From contig CAVZVW010000004.1 of the NCBI GenBank assembly GCA_963778845.1, forward strand, positions 124,001 to 188,000: DNA of 64,000 nt, given 5' to 3'. The translations under genes were made by a program, and so were the position numbers. Of the stretch, positions 1 to 7,786 are shown in pieces. Each line of letters opens with the position of its first letter. Position 1 is the stretch's first letter. The stretch is from CAVZVW01 sp963778845 (lineage in GTDB: Bacteria > Actinomycetota > Actinomycetes > Actinomycetales > Kineosporiaceae). A model generated the notes under the pieces. The model made no database searches and was not told where the DNA came from. It saw nothing but the letters and a program-made list of their open reading frames with translations.

Positions 1-517
1 CGCCGGGACGCTCGTCGGGCTGGGCGGCGTCGCCATCCTCGCCCGACCAGGCGGCGCCGGCTCGGTGACCGGCGTCCTTCTGATCGGCATCGCGACTCTG
101 TCGTGGTCCACCGGCTCACTGCTGTCGGGGCGACTGCGACTGCCCGATGACCCGTTCGTGTCCGCGGCGACGCAGATGCTCTTCGCGGGGGGCCTGCTGC
201 TCCTCACCGGAGTGCTGCGCGGCGAGCTGCACGGCGTCGACCTCGCCTCGGTTCCTGTCAAGGGGTGGCTTGCCCTGGTGTACCTCACGACATTCGGGTC
301 CCTCGTGGCGTACACGTCCTACTACTGGCTGCTCCGCAACGCACCGATACAGCTGGTCTCCACCTACGCCTACGTCAACCCCGTGGTCGCCGTGATCCTG
401 GGCTGGCTGATCCTCGCGGAGCAGGTCACCGCGGCGGTCGCGGTCGGCGGAGCGGTCGCCGTCCTGGGAGTGGTGCTCGTGATCACGTCGGAGCGCCGCC
501 CGGCCGCCTCGCACTGA
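1..517 (+). CDS. EamA/DMT-family transporter, C-terminal part
   Basis: The reading frame is already open at base 2, so this is the 3' part of a gene that begins upstream of the window. The visible 171 residues form the second EamA repeat: five hydrophobic segments with the family pattern of a Tyr-rich loop (TSYYWLLRNAPIQLVSTYAYVNPV) followed by a last helix containing GGAVAVLGVVLV. The family exports small metabolites, often amino acids or purines, across the cytoplasmic membrane; the substrate cannot be read here. The 3' end overlaps the convergent aminotransferase gene by 35 bases. Family is clear; function is not. Confidence 0.88.
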   Translation, partial: AGTLVGLGGVAILARPGGAGSVTGVLLIGIATLSWSTGSLLSGRLRLPDDPFVSAATQMLFAGGLLLLTGVLRGELHGVDLASVPVKGWLALVYLTTFGSLVAYTSYYWLLRNAPIQLVSTYAYVNPVVAVILGWLILAEQVTAAVAVGGAVAVLGVVLVITSERRPAASH

Positions 518-1640
518 CACCTCGGCGCTCGTGGTCGAGCTCGCGGTCGCCCCGCGACCCGAAGGCGAAGCAGGTCCGCAGCAGCGTGTCATTGGCCTCA
601 GGCTCAGCGATCGTGCACCTCGCGCCTTCGCCGGCGAAGGCCCGGACCGCCAACCCCGCGGACGTGCACGCCGCGACGAAGTCCGCGGTGCGCACCCCTA
701 GGGGCAGCCACACGAAGTTGCCCTGGGCATCGGGCACTTCGTAGCCGGCGGCGTAGAGGCCCGCGACCACCCGCTCACGTTCAGCGACCAGCGTGGTGAC
801 GCGGTTGTCGAGCGCCACCTGCGCATCGAGCGACGCCAGGGCAGCCTCCTGCGCGATGGTCGAGACCCCGAACGGGATGGCGGTCTTGCGCAGCGCCTCC
901 GCAACGGGCTCGTGGGCGACGGCGTATCCCACGCGCAGACCGGCCAGCCCATAGGCCTTCGAGAAGGTCCGCAGGACGACGACGTTCGGCCGCTCGCGAT
1001 AGACCTCGACACCGTCGGGTGCCTCCGGGTCGCGCACGAACTCGCGGTAGGCCTCGTCGATGACGACGAGGACGTCGCGAGGAACGTCGTCCAGGAAGCT
1101 CCTCAGCTCGTCGGAATGCACCGTCGGGCCCGTGGGGTTGTTGGGCGAGCAGACGAGCACGAGACGAGTCCGCGACGTGACGGCCCTGGCCATCGCGACC
1201 AGGTCGTGCCGTGCATCGCCGTCGAGGGGGACCCTGACGCCGGTGGCACCGCACACCCCCACGCAGATCGGGAACGCCTCGAACGACCGCCAGGCGTGCA
1301 CGACCTCGTCACCGTCACCGGCCACTGCCTGCACCACCTGCGCCAGCACACCGACGCTGCCCGTCCCGGGAACGACGTGGTCGGGCGGGACCTCGAGGCG
1401 CCGGGCGATGGCCGCGACGAGACGGGCCGCCCTCAGGTCGGGGTAGCGGTTCATCGACGCCGCCGCCTCGACCGCCACCGCGAGCACACCGGGCAGGGGA
1501 GGGTAGGGGTTCTCGTTCGCCGAGATCTTGTGCGCGGACTCGGGACCTGACGGCAGCGGCCGGCCGCCCGGGACGTACCCGGGCACCGTGGCCAGCAAGG
1601 GCCTCAGGCGTGGCCCGGACCCTGGGGGCGGGCTGCTCAC
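483..1640 (-). CDS. hisC: Histidinol-phosphate aminotransferase family enzyme
   Basis: 385-residue PLP-dependent fold-type I aminotransferase. Visible family marks are ANENPYPP (residues 41-48), CSPNNPTG (164-171), DEAY (195-198) and the PLP lysine K228 in TFSKAYGLAGLRVGY. HisC converts histidinol phosphate and glutamate to imidazole-acetol phosphate and 2-oxoglutarate; actinobacterial paralogs (Pat type) act on aromatic amino acids. The gene stands alone with no his genes beside it, so a paralog role is as likely as histidine synthesis. It starts with GTG; a TAGTGT -10-like hexamer ends six bases upstream, suggesting a leaderless transcript. The last ~25 residues are Arg-rich and run into the neighbouring EamA gene. 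Confidence 0.85.
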   Translation of the reverse strand: MSSPPPGSGPRLRPLLATVPGYVPGGRPLPSGPESAHKISANENPYPPLPGVLAVAVEAAASMNRYPDLRAARLVAAIARRLEVPPDHVVPGTGSVGVLAQVVQAVAGDGDEVVHAWRSFEAFPICVGVCGATGVRVPLDGDARHDLVAMARAVTSRTRLVLVCSPNNPTGPTVHSDELRSFLDDVPRDVLVVIDEAYREFVRDPEAPDGVEVYRERPNVVVLRTFSKAYGLAGLRVGYAVAHEPVAEALRKTAIPFGVSTIAQEAALASLDAQVALDNRVTTLVAERERVVAGLYAAGYEVPDAQGNFVWLPLGVRTADFVAACTSAGLAVRAFAGEGARCTIAEPEANDTLLRTCFAFGSRGDRELDHERRGVSARRPGGAPT

Positions 1641-1855
1641 AGGCTCACACTAGGCCAGCGGGCCCCCGGCGGCGCCCCCTGCCACGCCAGGTCGGACGTG
1701 CCTCGTGGTGCCCCGCCGCCCAGCCCTCGCCCCGCCGTCCGGCCCGCGCCCCGGCGCCCGGCACCACTCCCCCGGCCCCCCGGCCAGCGGCACGCACCAG
1801 CCCATGAGGTGCCGAGTCCAGGGACCGCACACACGGGGGTGCCCGTTTGCACGCG

Positions 1856-1883
1856 CTTTGCTCTGCACGCGCATGCGCAACAC
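1856..1883 (+). repeat. Left arm of a 28-bp inverted repeat
   Basis: The 28 bases starting CTTTGCTCTGCACGCG are repeated in inverse orientation at 2316-2343 with 26 of 28 identities. The only two differences are symmetric: this copy contains the 10-bp palindrome GCGCATGCGC, the other contains GCGGATCCGC. Both remain perfect palindromes, so the two changes compensate each other within the core. Confidence 0.85.
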
Positions 1884-1969
1884 TGGACGGCCTGGCCGAT
1901 GGCTGCTGATGCCACCTCGACGCGACGCGGCGCGAGAGACGCAGGACGCGCTGCAGCAGCTTCGGCGCG

Positions 1970-2039
1970 AGCGTGGACGTGAGCGTGTCCCGATCTGGGG
2001 GTGGCCACCCCCAGATCGATCCACCGTCGCGTCCACACT
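1970..2039. repeat. 70-bp hairpin with a perfect 28-bp palindromic core
   Basis: Bases 1991-2018 form a perfect palindrome centred between 2004 and 2005, with arms CGATCTGGGGGTGG. Outward to 1970 and 2039 the arms still pair with roughly 28 of 35 positions matching. There is no T-run, so it does not look like a simple intrinsic terminator, and no gene ends close to it. It lies near the middle of the interval bounded by the 28-bp inverted repeats. Confidence 0.85.
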
Positions 2040-2315
2040 GAGCCCCGCCGACTGCGACCAGGCCCCAAGGTGTGACACGACGCACAGCACCGACGAGCGA
2101 GCATGTGCGGTCCGCAGGGATCGGCCCGCTCGTGAGGACAGCTGCGCCCTGCGTGTGAGCTCGCCATTGTGGAGAGGTCGGTTGGGGGCGCCTTGCGGCG
2201 AAGCGAACCCTGGAACCGAGCGGCCTCACCGCCGACGTCGATCGCGCCCACGGCGGCCAAACCCGTGGAAGCGACACGGCCCACTCAGGTATGCGTCCGC
2301 GTGGTCTCCGTCGAC

Positions 2316-2343
2316 GTGTTGCGGATCCGCGTGCAGAGCAAAG
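2316..2343 (-). repeat. Right arm of the 28-bp inverted repeat
   Basis: Inverse copy of 1856-1883 (26/28 identical) with the palindromic core GCGGATCCGC at 2321-2330. It lies about 35 bases before the tandem repeat block. The flanking sequences of the two arms are not alike, so the repeated unit is bounded at both ends. Confidence 0.85.
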
Positions 2344-2377
2344 CAGGTCGCAACACACACCCGACGCACCCGAGACA

Positions 2378-2445
2378 CCCCGAGGCACCACCGAGAAACC
2401 CCCGAGGCACCACCGAGAACCCCCGAGAAACCCCCGAGAAACCCC
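2378..2445. repeat. Short tandem repeats, 22-bp and 11-bp units
   Basis: Two near-identical 22-bp units (CCCCGAGGCACCACCGAGAAAC, 2378-2399, and 2400-2420 with one A fewer) are followed by two 11-bp units CCCCGAGAAAC (2421-2431 and 2432-2442). The 11-bp unit resembles half of the 22-bp unit, so the block keeps a period near one helical turn. No gene overlaps it. Confidence 0.8.
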
Positions 2446-2569
2446 AGAGACACCGTGACACATGCGCCCAGGGGCGCACGCGGGCCGGGCAATCCTGGGT
2501 AGACCACCCCGCGCGCACCAGGCATGCGCTGCGTTGGCGAGGTGCCGCTGACCAGCCCAGACGGCCGCG

Positions 2570-3229
2570 CTAGCGAGGCGTGGCTGACCAGTCCGTACGC
2601 ACGTGCGCGAGATGGCGGCGCACTGCGGCCGCGGCGCCGGCGGCGTCTCCCGCGAGGACGAGGTCGAGTATCACCTCGTGCTCAGCCGCGCTGCCGGTGA
2701 GCAGCCCGGCCTGCGCGAGGCCCTCGAGGCCGTAGAGGCGGGAGCGGTCGCGCAGCCGAAGCACGGTCTCGGTCAGCACCGGGTTGCCGGCGAGCTCGAG
2801 GAGCCTCGCGTGGAAGGCGCGGTCCGCCCGGAGGTGTGCCACGACGTCCCCGGTCTCGGCAGCGCTGACCACGTCCCGTGCGAGCTCACGCATCCCGGCC
2901 AGGGCGGCCGGGCGAGCGGCGTCCGGCAAGGCGGCGACGCGGTGCGCAGCAACGGGTTCGAGCAGCAGGCGGACGTCGCTCATGGCGTCCAGCTCGGCTG
3001 CCTCGGGCACAACGACGCGAAAGCCCTTGTTGCGCACGGGTTCGACCAACCCGTCCTTGGCGAGGTCGAGCAACGCCTCACGGACGGGGGTTACCGACAC
3101 CCCGTAGCGCTCGGCCAGCGCGGGGGCGGAGTACACCTCCCCCGAGGCCATCTGACCGCCCACGATGGAGGCCCGCAGAGCGTCGGCGATCTGCTGGCGC
3201 AGGCTTGCCGCGAGCCGCAGCGCCCTCAC
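2570..3229 (-). CDS. GntR-family regulator (FCD type) of the hydroxyproline cluster
   Basis: 219-residue regulator with an N-terminal winged helix (residues ~5-65, LAERYGVSVTPVREALLDLAKDGLVEPVRNKGF) and a C-terminal all-helical FCD ligand domain with the metal/ligand His and Asp/Arg pattern (RADRAFHARLLELAGN, AEHEVILDLVLAGD). It is the last gene of the cluster. I start it at the GTG overlapping the stop of the reductase gene (GTGA), because the longer reading frame upstream is shared with that gene. FCD regulators commonly bind a pathway intermediate and repress their operon; the ligand here would be hydroxyproline or a derivative (inference from context). Confidence 0.88.
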   Translation of the reverse strand: MRALRLAASLRQQIADALRASIVGGQMASGEVYSAPALAERYGVSVTPVREALLDLAKDGLVEPVRNKGFRVVVPEAAELDAMSDVRLLLEPVAAHRVAALPDAARPAALAGMRELARDVVSAAETGDVVAHLRADRAFHARLLELAGNPVLTETVLRLRDRSRLYGLEGLAQAGLLTGSAAEHEVILDLVLAGDAAGAAAAVRRHLAHVRTDWSATPR

Positions 3230-4185
3230 AGGGCCCCGATGGCCAGTGCGGCGACCACGAGGTCCTCCCACGCCTCCCCGACGCTCTTGAAGAACCGCGG
3301 CCGGCCGGGCTGTGCCACCCGCCCGCCGCAGACAAGCTCCGGCAGGTCCGCGGCGATCGCCTCCGCGCTGAAACGCCCCTCCTGCACCGGGATCATGATG
3401 TCGCCGGCTTCGCGCAGGGCCGTGGCCCGCGACTCCACGACCACGAACGCCCGCGCGACCAGCTGAGAGTCGACCTCGCGGGCCTGTGGCTCATGGCTGC
3501 CGACCGCGACGACGCACGCGTCCAGCCGCAGGACGGCCGAGTCGAACAGCGGTTCACGTGCTGTCGTCGCGCAGACGACGACGTCGGCAGAGCGCAGGGC
3601 CTCGTCCAGCACCGGACTCGACGGCGCCAGGACCTTCACGCCGAATCCCCGCTGCCGCAGGCGATCCGCGGCCTGCTCGGCCATACCGGGGTGTCGGCCC
3701 ACGAGCGTGACGCCCGCCAGGGGCATCACCGCCCCCATCGCCTCCACATGTCCCTCGCCCTGCGGGCCCGTCCCGAAGACCACCAGGTTCACCGGGTCGC
3801 CGGGCGTCGCGCCGACCAGCCGCGAGACCGCAAGAGCCGAGACGGCAGGGGTGCGCATGTTGGTGAGGGCGACCCCGTCGATGAGGGCCACCGGCGCCAG
3901 GCTCTCGGCGTCGAACATCACGTAGGTCCCGTGCACGCGCGGCAGGCCACGAGCGGGGTTGGCCGGCGCGACGGTCACCAGCTTCACCCCGAGCCATCGG
4001 CCCGCCTCGGCCGGCATCAGGAGCAGGTCACCGTGGGCGGCGGCGACGTGGGAGCGCGGTGGCGCGGCCCCCGGGGCCTGGCCGGAAGCCAGCGCGGCAC
4101 TCAGAGCCTCGACCGCGGAGGCGTACGTCACGAGGCGGTGCAGGTCTGCCGCCCCGACCAGCGGGAGTGAGGTGAGGTCGGTCAT
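3226..4185 (-). CDS. Ornithine cyclodeaminase/mu-crystallin family imino acid reductase
   Basis: 319 residues. The fold marks are the conserved lysine K69 in GVKLVT, R111 in MRTPAVSALAVSRL, and the dinucleotide-binding GTGPQG (138-143). In hydroxyproline clusters this family is the delta1-pyrroline-2-carboxylate reductase (LhpI), which makes L-proline from the imine produced from trans-3-hydroxyproline or D-proline; true ornithine cyclodeaminase is less likely in this setting. The start is ATG, overlapping the upstream epimerase stop as ATGA. An upstream extension in the same frame is Arg/His-rich and lies inside the epimerase gene, so I rejected it. Confidence 0.85.
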   Translation of the reverse strand: MTDLTSLPLVGAADLHRLVTYASAVEALSAALASGQAPGAAPPRSHVAAAHGDLLLMPAEAGRWLGVKLVTVAPANPARGLPRVHGTYVMFDAESLAPVALIDGVALTNMRTPAVSALAVSRLVGATPGDPVNLVVFGTGPQGEGHVEAMGAVMPLAGVTLVGRHPGMAEQAADRLRQRGFGVKVLAPSSPVLDEALRSADVVVCATTAREPLFDSAVLRLDACVVAVGSHEPQAREVDSQLVARAFVVVESRATALREAGDIMIPVQEGRFSAEAIAADLPELVCGGRVAQPGRPRFFKSVGEAWEDLVVAALAIGAL

Positions 4186-5285
4186 CGCAGGACGAACCCT
4201 TCGGGCAGCGGGTCGTGCGGGTCGAGGAGGAACGTGTGCTCGCCGGTGCGGTGGGCCGAGCCGCGCACAACAGTGACGACAGCGGGGACGCCGTGCGTGG
4301 TCGTCGTCTCGTGCGTGACCCAGGCCTGGAACCGGGTGCCGACGATGCTGTCGTGCCACAGCATGTGCGCCGGCCCCAGGCGGGACTGCGCGTGCAGGAC
4401 GGCGAGGCGGGCCGACGTCCCGCTACCGCAGGGCGAGCGGTCGACCTCGCCGTCGGCGAAGACAGTCACGTTGCGCTGGTGCAGCACCGGCGGGTCGTGC
4501 GCCGCCGCGACCTCCTCGAACCAGATCGACCCGTAGAGACCCGAGAGCCGCTCGTCGTCCGGATGCGACACGGCCGCACGCGCGGCGGCGTCCTCGGCGA
4601 AGAACGCACGGATCTCGCGGGAAGCCGCGATCAGGCGCGGGAGGTCGCGCGCGCGCACGCCGAGCCCGAGGCTTGCCGCCTGCACGCTCGCATAGAAGGC
4701 GCCGCCGAAGCAGACCGCCACCTCCACCGGTCCCAGCGAGGTCGGCACGGTGAGACCCGCCGTGCTGACCCAGGCCGGGACGTTCGTGAACGAGACGTCG
4801 ACGACGCGGCCGGCCTCGCGCCGTGCGTCCACCTGCAGCCGCCCGCTGGGGACGTCGACCGCGAAGGTCGTCACGCCGTCCGCCGGTGCCGCGACGACCC
4901 CCTCGTCCAGGGCCCACGTCGCCAGGGCGATCGTCCCGTGGCCACAGGCAGTCGAGAAGCCGTCCTTGTGCCAGAAGAGGACACCGAGCGCAGCCGCCTG
5001 CTCGCCGTCGGGCACCGCGTCGGGCGGGACCACGAAGCATCCGTACATGTCGGCGTGCCCGCGTGGCTCGGAGCACAACAGCCGGCGCACGTCGTCGGCC
5101 TTCCCCCCGTCGGCGCGGGTGAGGGCGGCGTGCCTGCGCGCGGCGACTGTGTCGCCCGGCGGGAGGGGGACGCCGTCCGCCACGATCCGGAACGGCTCGC
5201 CGGCCGTGTGGTAGTCGACCGTCCGGGCGACCCGGCTGAGGCGGGTGCGCTGGGTGTGCGGGGTGTGCGCAGCCACGGTGGTCAC
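4182..5285 (-). CDS. Proline racemase / 4-hydroxyproline 2-epimerase, paralog 1
   Basis: 367 residues of the proline racemase family. Both catalytic cysteines are present: C114 in STACGHGT and C286 in DRSPCGSGT. Two cysteines argue for racemase or epimerase activity; trans-3-hydroxyproline dehydratases replace the second with Thr. The residue before the first catalytic Cys is Ala where most members have Met, a subgroup difference from paralog 2. The start chosen is the GTG that overlaps the aldehyde dehydrogenase stop (GTGA). Likely substrates are trans-4-hydroxy-L-proline or proline, giving the D/cis form for the downstream dehydrogenase. Confidence 0.85.
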   Translation of the reverse strand: MTTVAAHTPHTQRTRLSRVARTVDYHTAGEPFRIVADGVPLPPGDTVAARRHAALTRADGGKADDVRRLLCSEPRGHADMYGCFVVPPDAVPDGEQAAALGVLFWHKDGFSTACGHGTIALATWALDEGVVAAPADGVTTFAVDVPSGRLQVDARREAGRVVDVSFTNVPAWVSTAGLTVPTSLGPVEVAVCFGGAFYASVQAASLGLGVRARDLPRLIAASREIRAFFAEDAAARAAVSHPDDERLSGLYGSIWFEEVAAAHDPPVLHQRNVTVFADGEVDRSPCGSGTSARLAVLHAQSRLGPAHMLWHDSIVGTRFQAWVTHETTTTHGVPAVVTVVRGSAHRTGEHTFLLDPHDPLPEGFVLR

Positions 5286-6691
5286 GGGTGCGGGCACAAG
5301 GTCACCGTGCGGGTGGAGGCGTAGAAGTCCAGCGCGGCCATCCCCTGCTCGCGCTGCCCGTGCGAGGAGTCGCGCTCACCTCCGAAGGGCGCCCAGAAGT
5401 CCACCCCCGTCGTTGGGGCGTTCACCTTGACCATGCCGGTCTGCACCTGGCGCACCGCCTCGAGGACGGCGCCGAGGTCGCGGCCGTGGATGCTCGTGAC
5501 CAACCCGTAGCGCACCGACTCCGCCAGTCGCACGGCCTGCCCGGCGTCCGCGGCGGGGAGCACCACCGCCAGCGGCCCGAAGGTCTCCTCCTGGGCGACC
5601 GGATGGTCCGCGGCCACCCCGTCGAGCAGTGTGGGCGTCAGGTAGTAGCCCTGGTCGTCGGACTCGAAGGCCCGGGCGACACCGCCGGCGAGCACCCGCC
5701 CACCGGCGTCCACGGCCTGCTCCGTGACGTCCAGCACCCGTTGCACCGCTTCGGCGGTGATCAGGGGCCCGACCGTCACGCCCGGCTCTGCGGGGTCGCG
5801 CGGCACGAGCTCGAGGACGGCGGAGCGCAGCGCCTGCGTCACCTCGGCCACACGAGCTGCTCCTCCGACCACGACCACGCGTCGGGTGGCGGTGCACTTC
5901 TGCCCGGCGAAACCCATCGCGGCGCCCGCGATGGTCGCGGCCGCGGTTGCCGCGTCGGCGTCCGGCAGCACGATGGCCGCGTTCTGGCCGCCCATCTCGG
6001 CCTGGGCGGGCACGCCGCGCTGCGCGGCCGACACTGCGACCTGCCTGCCGACGGCCGCTGACCCGGTGAAGCTCACGACGTCGGCGGCGGCCAGGAGCGC
6101 GGCACCTGTCGCCGGCCCGCCCGGCAGCACCTGCACGAGACCGTCGGGCAGGAGCGGGCCGAGCAGGTCCGCGAGCCACAGCGCGCACGCCGTCGCGTCG
6201 GGGGCGGGCTTGAGCACCACCGCGTTCCCGGCGACCAGCGCCGGGGCGGCCTTCCACAACGGGATCGCGAGCGGGAAGTTCCACGGCGTGACGAGCCCGG
6301 CGACGCCGTGCGGGCGCCGCTCGGTCCAGAGCAGGCCAGGAAGGCTCGGCGGGAGCATCGACCCGACAGGCGCGTAGGTCGCCTGGGCGTAGTAGTCGAG
6401 GATCGCCACGGCGCGGGCGACCTCGCCTGCGGCCTCGCCTGCGGGCTTGCCGACCTCGCGGACGACGAGCGCGCTCGCCTCGCTCGCCCGTTCGCGCAGC
6501 GCGGCGGCACAGCGGGCCAGCACGGCGGCCCGCGACGGTGCGGCGCAGGACGACCACCACTCCTTCTGCGCTCCTCGAGCGCGGCTGACGGCAGCCCCCA
6601 CGTGGGCGACGTCGACCTCGCCGACCTCCACCACGACGTCGGAGGGTCGCTGTGGCGACACCGACCTGATCACTGGAGCCGCAGGAGTCAC
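5282..6691 (-). CDS. Aldehyde dehydrogenase, probable 2-oxoglutarate semialdehyde dehydrogenase
   Basis: 469 residues of the NAD(P)-dependent aldehyde dehydrogenase superfamily. Visible residues: N138 in TPWNFPLA, cofactor loop FTGSAAVG (208-215), general base E232 in EMGGQN and catalytic C266 in GQKCTATR. In the hydroxyproline pathway this family oxidises 2-oxoglutarate semialdehyde to 2-oxoglutarate, the last step. The start is a GTG overlapping the stop of epimerase 2 (GTGA). A much longer open frame continues upstream through the epimerase gene, but that part has no ALDH character. Confidence 0.9.
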   Translation of the reverse strand: MTPAAPVIRSVSPQRPSDVVVEVGEVDVAHVGAAVSRARGAQKEWWSSCAAPSRAAVLARCAAALRERASEASALVVREVGKPAGEAAGEVARAVAILDYYAQATYAPVGSMLPPSLPGLLWTERRPHGVAGLVTPWNFPLAIPLWKAAPALVAGNAVVLKPAPDATACALWLADLLGPLLPDGLVQVLPGGPATGAALLAAADVVSFTGSAAVGRQVAVSAAQRGVPAQAEMGGQNAAIVLPDADAATAAATIAGAAMGFAGQKCTATRRVVVVGGAARVAEVTQALRSAVLELVPRDPAEPGVTVGPLITAEAVQRVLDVTEQAVDAGGRVLAGGVARAFESDDQGYYLTPTLLDGVAADHPVAQEETFGPLAVVLPAADAGQAVRLAESVRYGLVTSIHGRDLGAVLEAVRQVQTGMVKVNAPTTGVDFWAPFGGERDSSHGQREQGMAALDFYASTRTVTLCPHP

Positions 6692-7731
6692 AGCTGGAAG
6701 CCTTCCGGGAAGGGGTCGGTGTCGTCGAGGTGGTACTGCGCGGTCCCCGTCACCCAGGCCCGGCCGGTGATCGTCGGGATGACGGCCGGGCGCGGCGCCT
6801 GCGCCGTGCCCGGGGCTCCCGTGCCGAGCGTCGTCTCCTCGACGATGCGCCCGATGAACCGGGTGCCGATGAAGCTCTCGTTGACGAGGTCCTCGCCCAC
6901 GGCCAGCTCGCCCCGGGCGTGCAGCTGGGCCAGCCGGGCGCTGGTGCCCGTGCCGCACGGCGACCGGTCGAACCAGCCGGGGTGGATCACCATGGCGTGC
7001 CGGGAGTGTCGCGCGGTGGACCCCGGCGCAACGAGCTGCACATGGTGACAGACGGCGATCTCCGGGTTCTCCGGATGCACGGGCCGCGCCTGCTCGTTGA
7101 CGGCGTCCATGATGGCCAGCCCGGCGTCGAGGATGCGCTGCTTCTGCGAGCGCTCGTACGGGATGCCAAGGGAGTGCAGCGGCACGATCGCGTAGAAGTT
7201 GCCGCCGAAGGCCATGTCGTACGTGACGTCGCGAGTGCCGCCGCCGTCCAGGCCCTTCACCTCGACCGTGGCAGCGAGTGAGTGGGAGTAGCTCGCGACG
7301 TTGCGGATGGTGACGGCGCGCGCGGCGCCGTCCTGCACCGCGACCTCGGCGACGACGAGCCCGGCCGGGGTGTCGAGTCTGATCGAGGTGACCGGCTCGA
7401 CGACGTCGACCATGCCCGTCTCCACGAGCACGGTGGCCACGCCGATCGTGCCGTGGCCGCACATCGGCAGGCAGCCCGACACCTCGATGTAGAGCACGCC
7501 GACGTCGGCGTCGGGACGCGTCGGCGGCTGCAGGATCGCCCCGCTCATCGCCGCGTGACCCCGGGGCTCGTTCATCAGGAACCGGCGAAGGCCGTCGCTG
7601 TTGGCCATGAACCAGCGCCGACGGTCGAACATGGTCTCCCCGGGCAGCACGCCGACACCGCCGACGACGACTCTTGTCGGCATGCCCTCGGTGTGCGACT
7701 CGACCGTGTGGATGACCCGTCGCGATCTCAT
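6688..7731 (-). CDS. 4-Hydroxyproline 2-epimerase / proline racemase, paralog 2
   Basis: 347 residues, near the usual family length. Catalytic C91 lies in the canonical LPMCGHGTIG and C259 in FDRSPCGTGT, so epimerase chemistry is expected, converting trans-4-hydroxy-L-proline to cis-4-hydroxy-D-proline. The ATG at 7731 follows a GAGAGGG ribosome binding site at good spacing, which favours it over starts further upstream. It is the first gene after the Fic gene, 55 bases downstream of it, and is coupled to the aldehyde dehydrogenase. It is closer to the canonical epimerase pattern than paralog 1. Confidence 0.9.
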   Translation of the reverse strand: MRSRRVIHTVESHTEGMPTRVVVGGVGVLPGETMFDRRRWFMANSDGLRRFLMNEPRGHAAMSGAILQPPTRPDADVGVLYIEVSGCLPMCGHGTIGVATVLVETGMVDVVEPVTSIRLDTPAGLVVAEVAVQDGAARAVTIRNVASYSHSLAATVEVKGLDGGGTRDVTYDMAFGGNFYAIVPLHSLGIPYERSQKQRILDAGLAIMDAVNEQARPVHPENPEIAVCHHVQLVAPGSTARHSRHAMVIHPGWFDRSPCGTGTSARLAQLHARGELAVGEDLVNESFIGTRFIGRIVEETTLGTGAPGTAQAPRPAVIPTITGRAWVTGTAQYHLDDTDPFPEGFQL

Positions 7732-7786
7732 GGCGCCCTCTCGGGAACGTTGGGGAGAGCTCGGCGCGCACCGCCTGCAGGCGCCG

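Larger units (their letters stand above)
1641..2569. other. Gene-free repeat-rich region
   Basis: This 0.93 kb stretch has open frames on both strands, but all are Arg/Pro-rich, lack ribosome binding sites and show no recognisable domain, so I call no gene. It holds a 28-bp inverted repeat pair (1856-1883 and 2316-2343), a long hairpin centred at 2004.5, and a block of 22/11-bp tandem repeats (2378-2445). It separates the aminotransferase from the end of the hydroxyproline cluster. Confidence 0.7.

Noticed and set aside
2378..2445. Plasmid-type replication origin
   Set aside because: The tandem units are iteron-like, but there is no rep gene, no AT-rich stretch and no DnaA box cluster; the surroundings are chromosomal.
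1645..2463. Several long minus- and plus-strand open frames in the repeat-rich gap
   Set aside because: They are Arg/Pro/Ser-rich, overlap each other in many frames, have no ribosome binding site and pass through the palindromes and tandem repeats. High GC alone explains their length.
4186..4359. N-terminal extension of the OCD-family reductase
   Set aside because: The 58 extra codons are His/Arg/Pro-rich and overlap the epimerase gene in another frame; ATG 4185 with ATGA coupling fits the rest of the operon.
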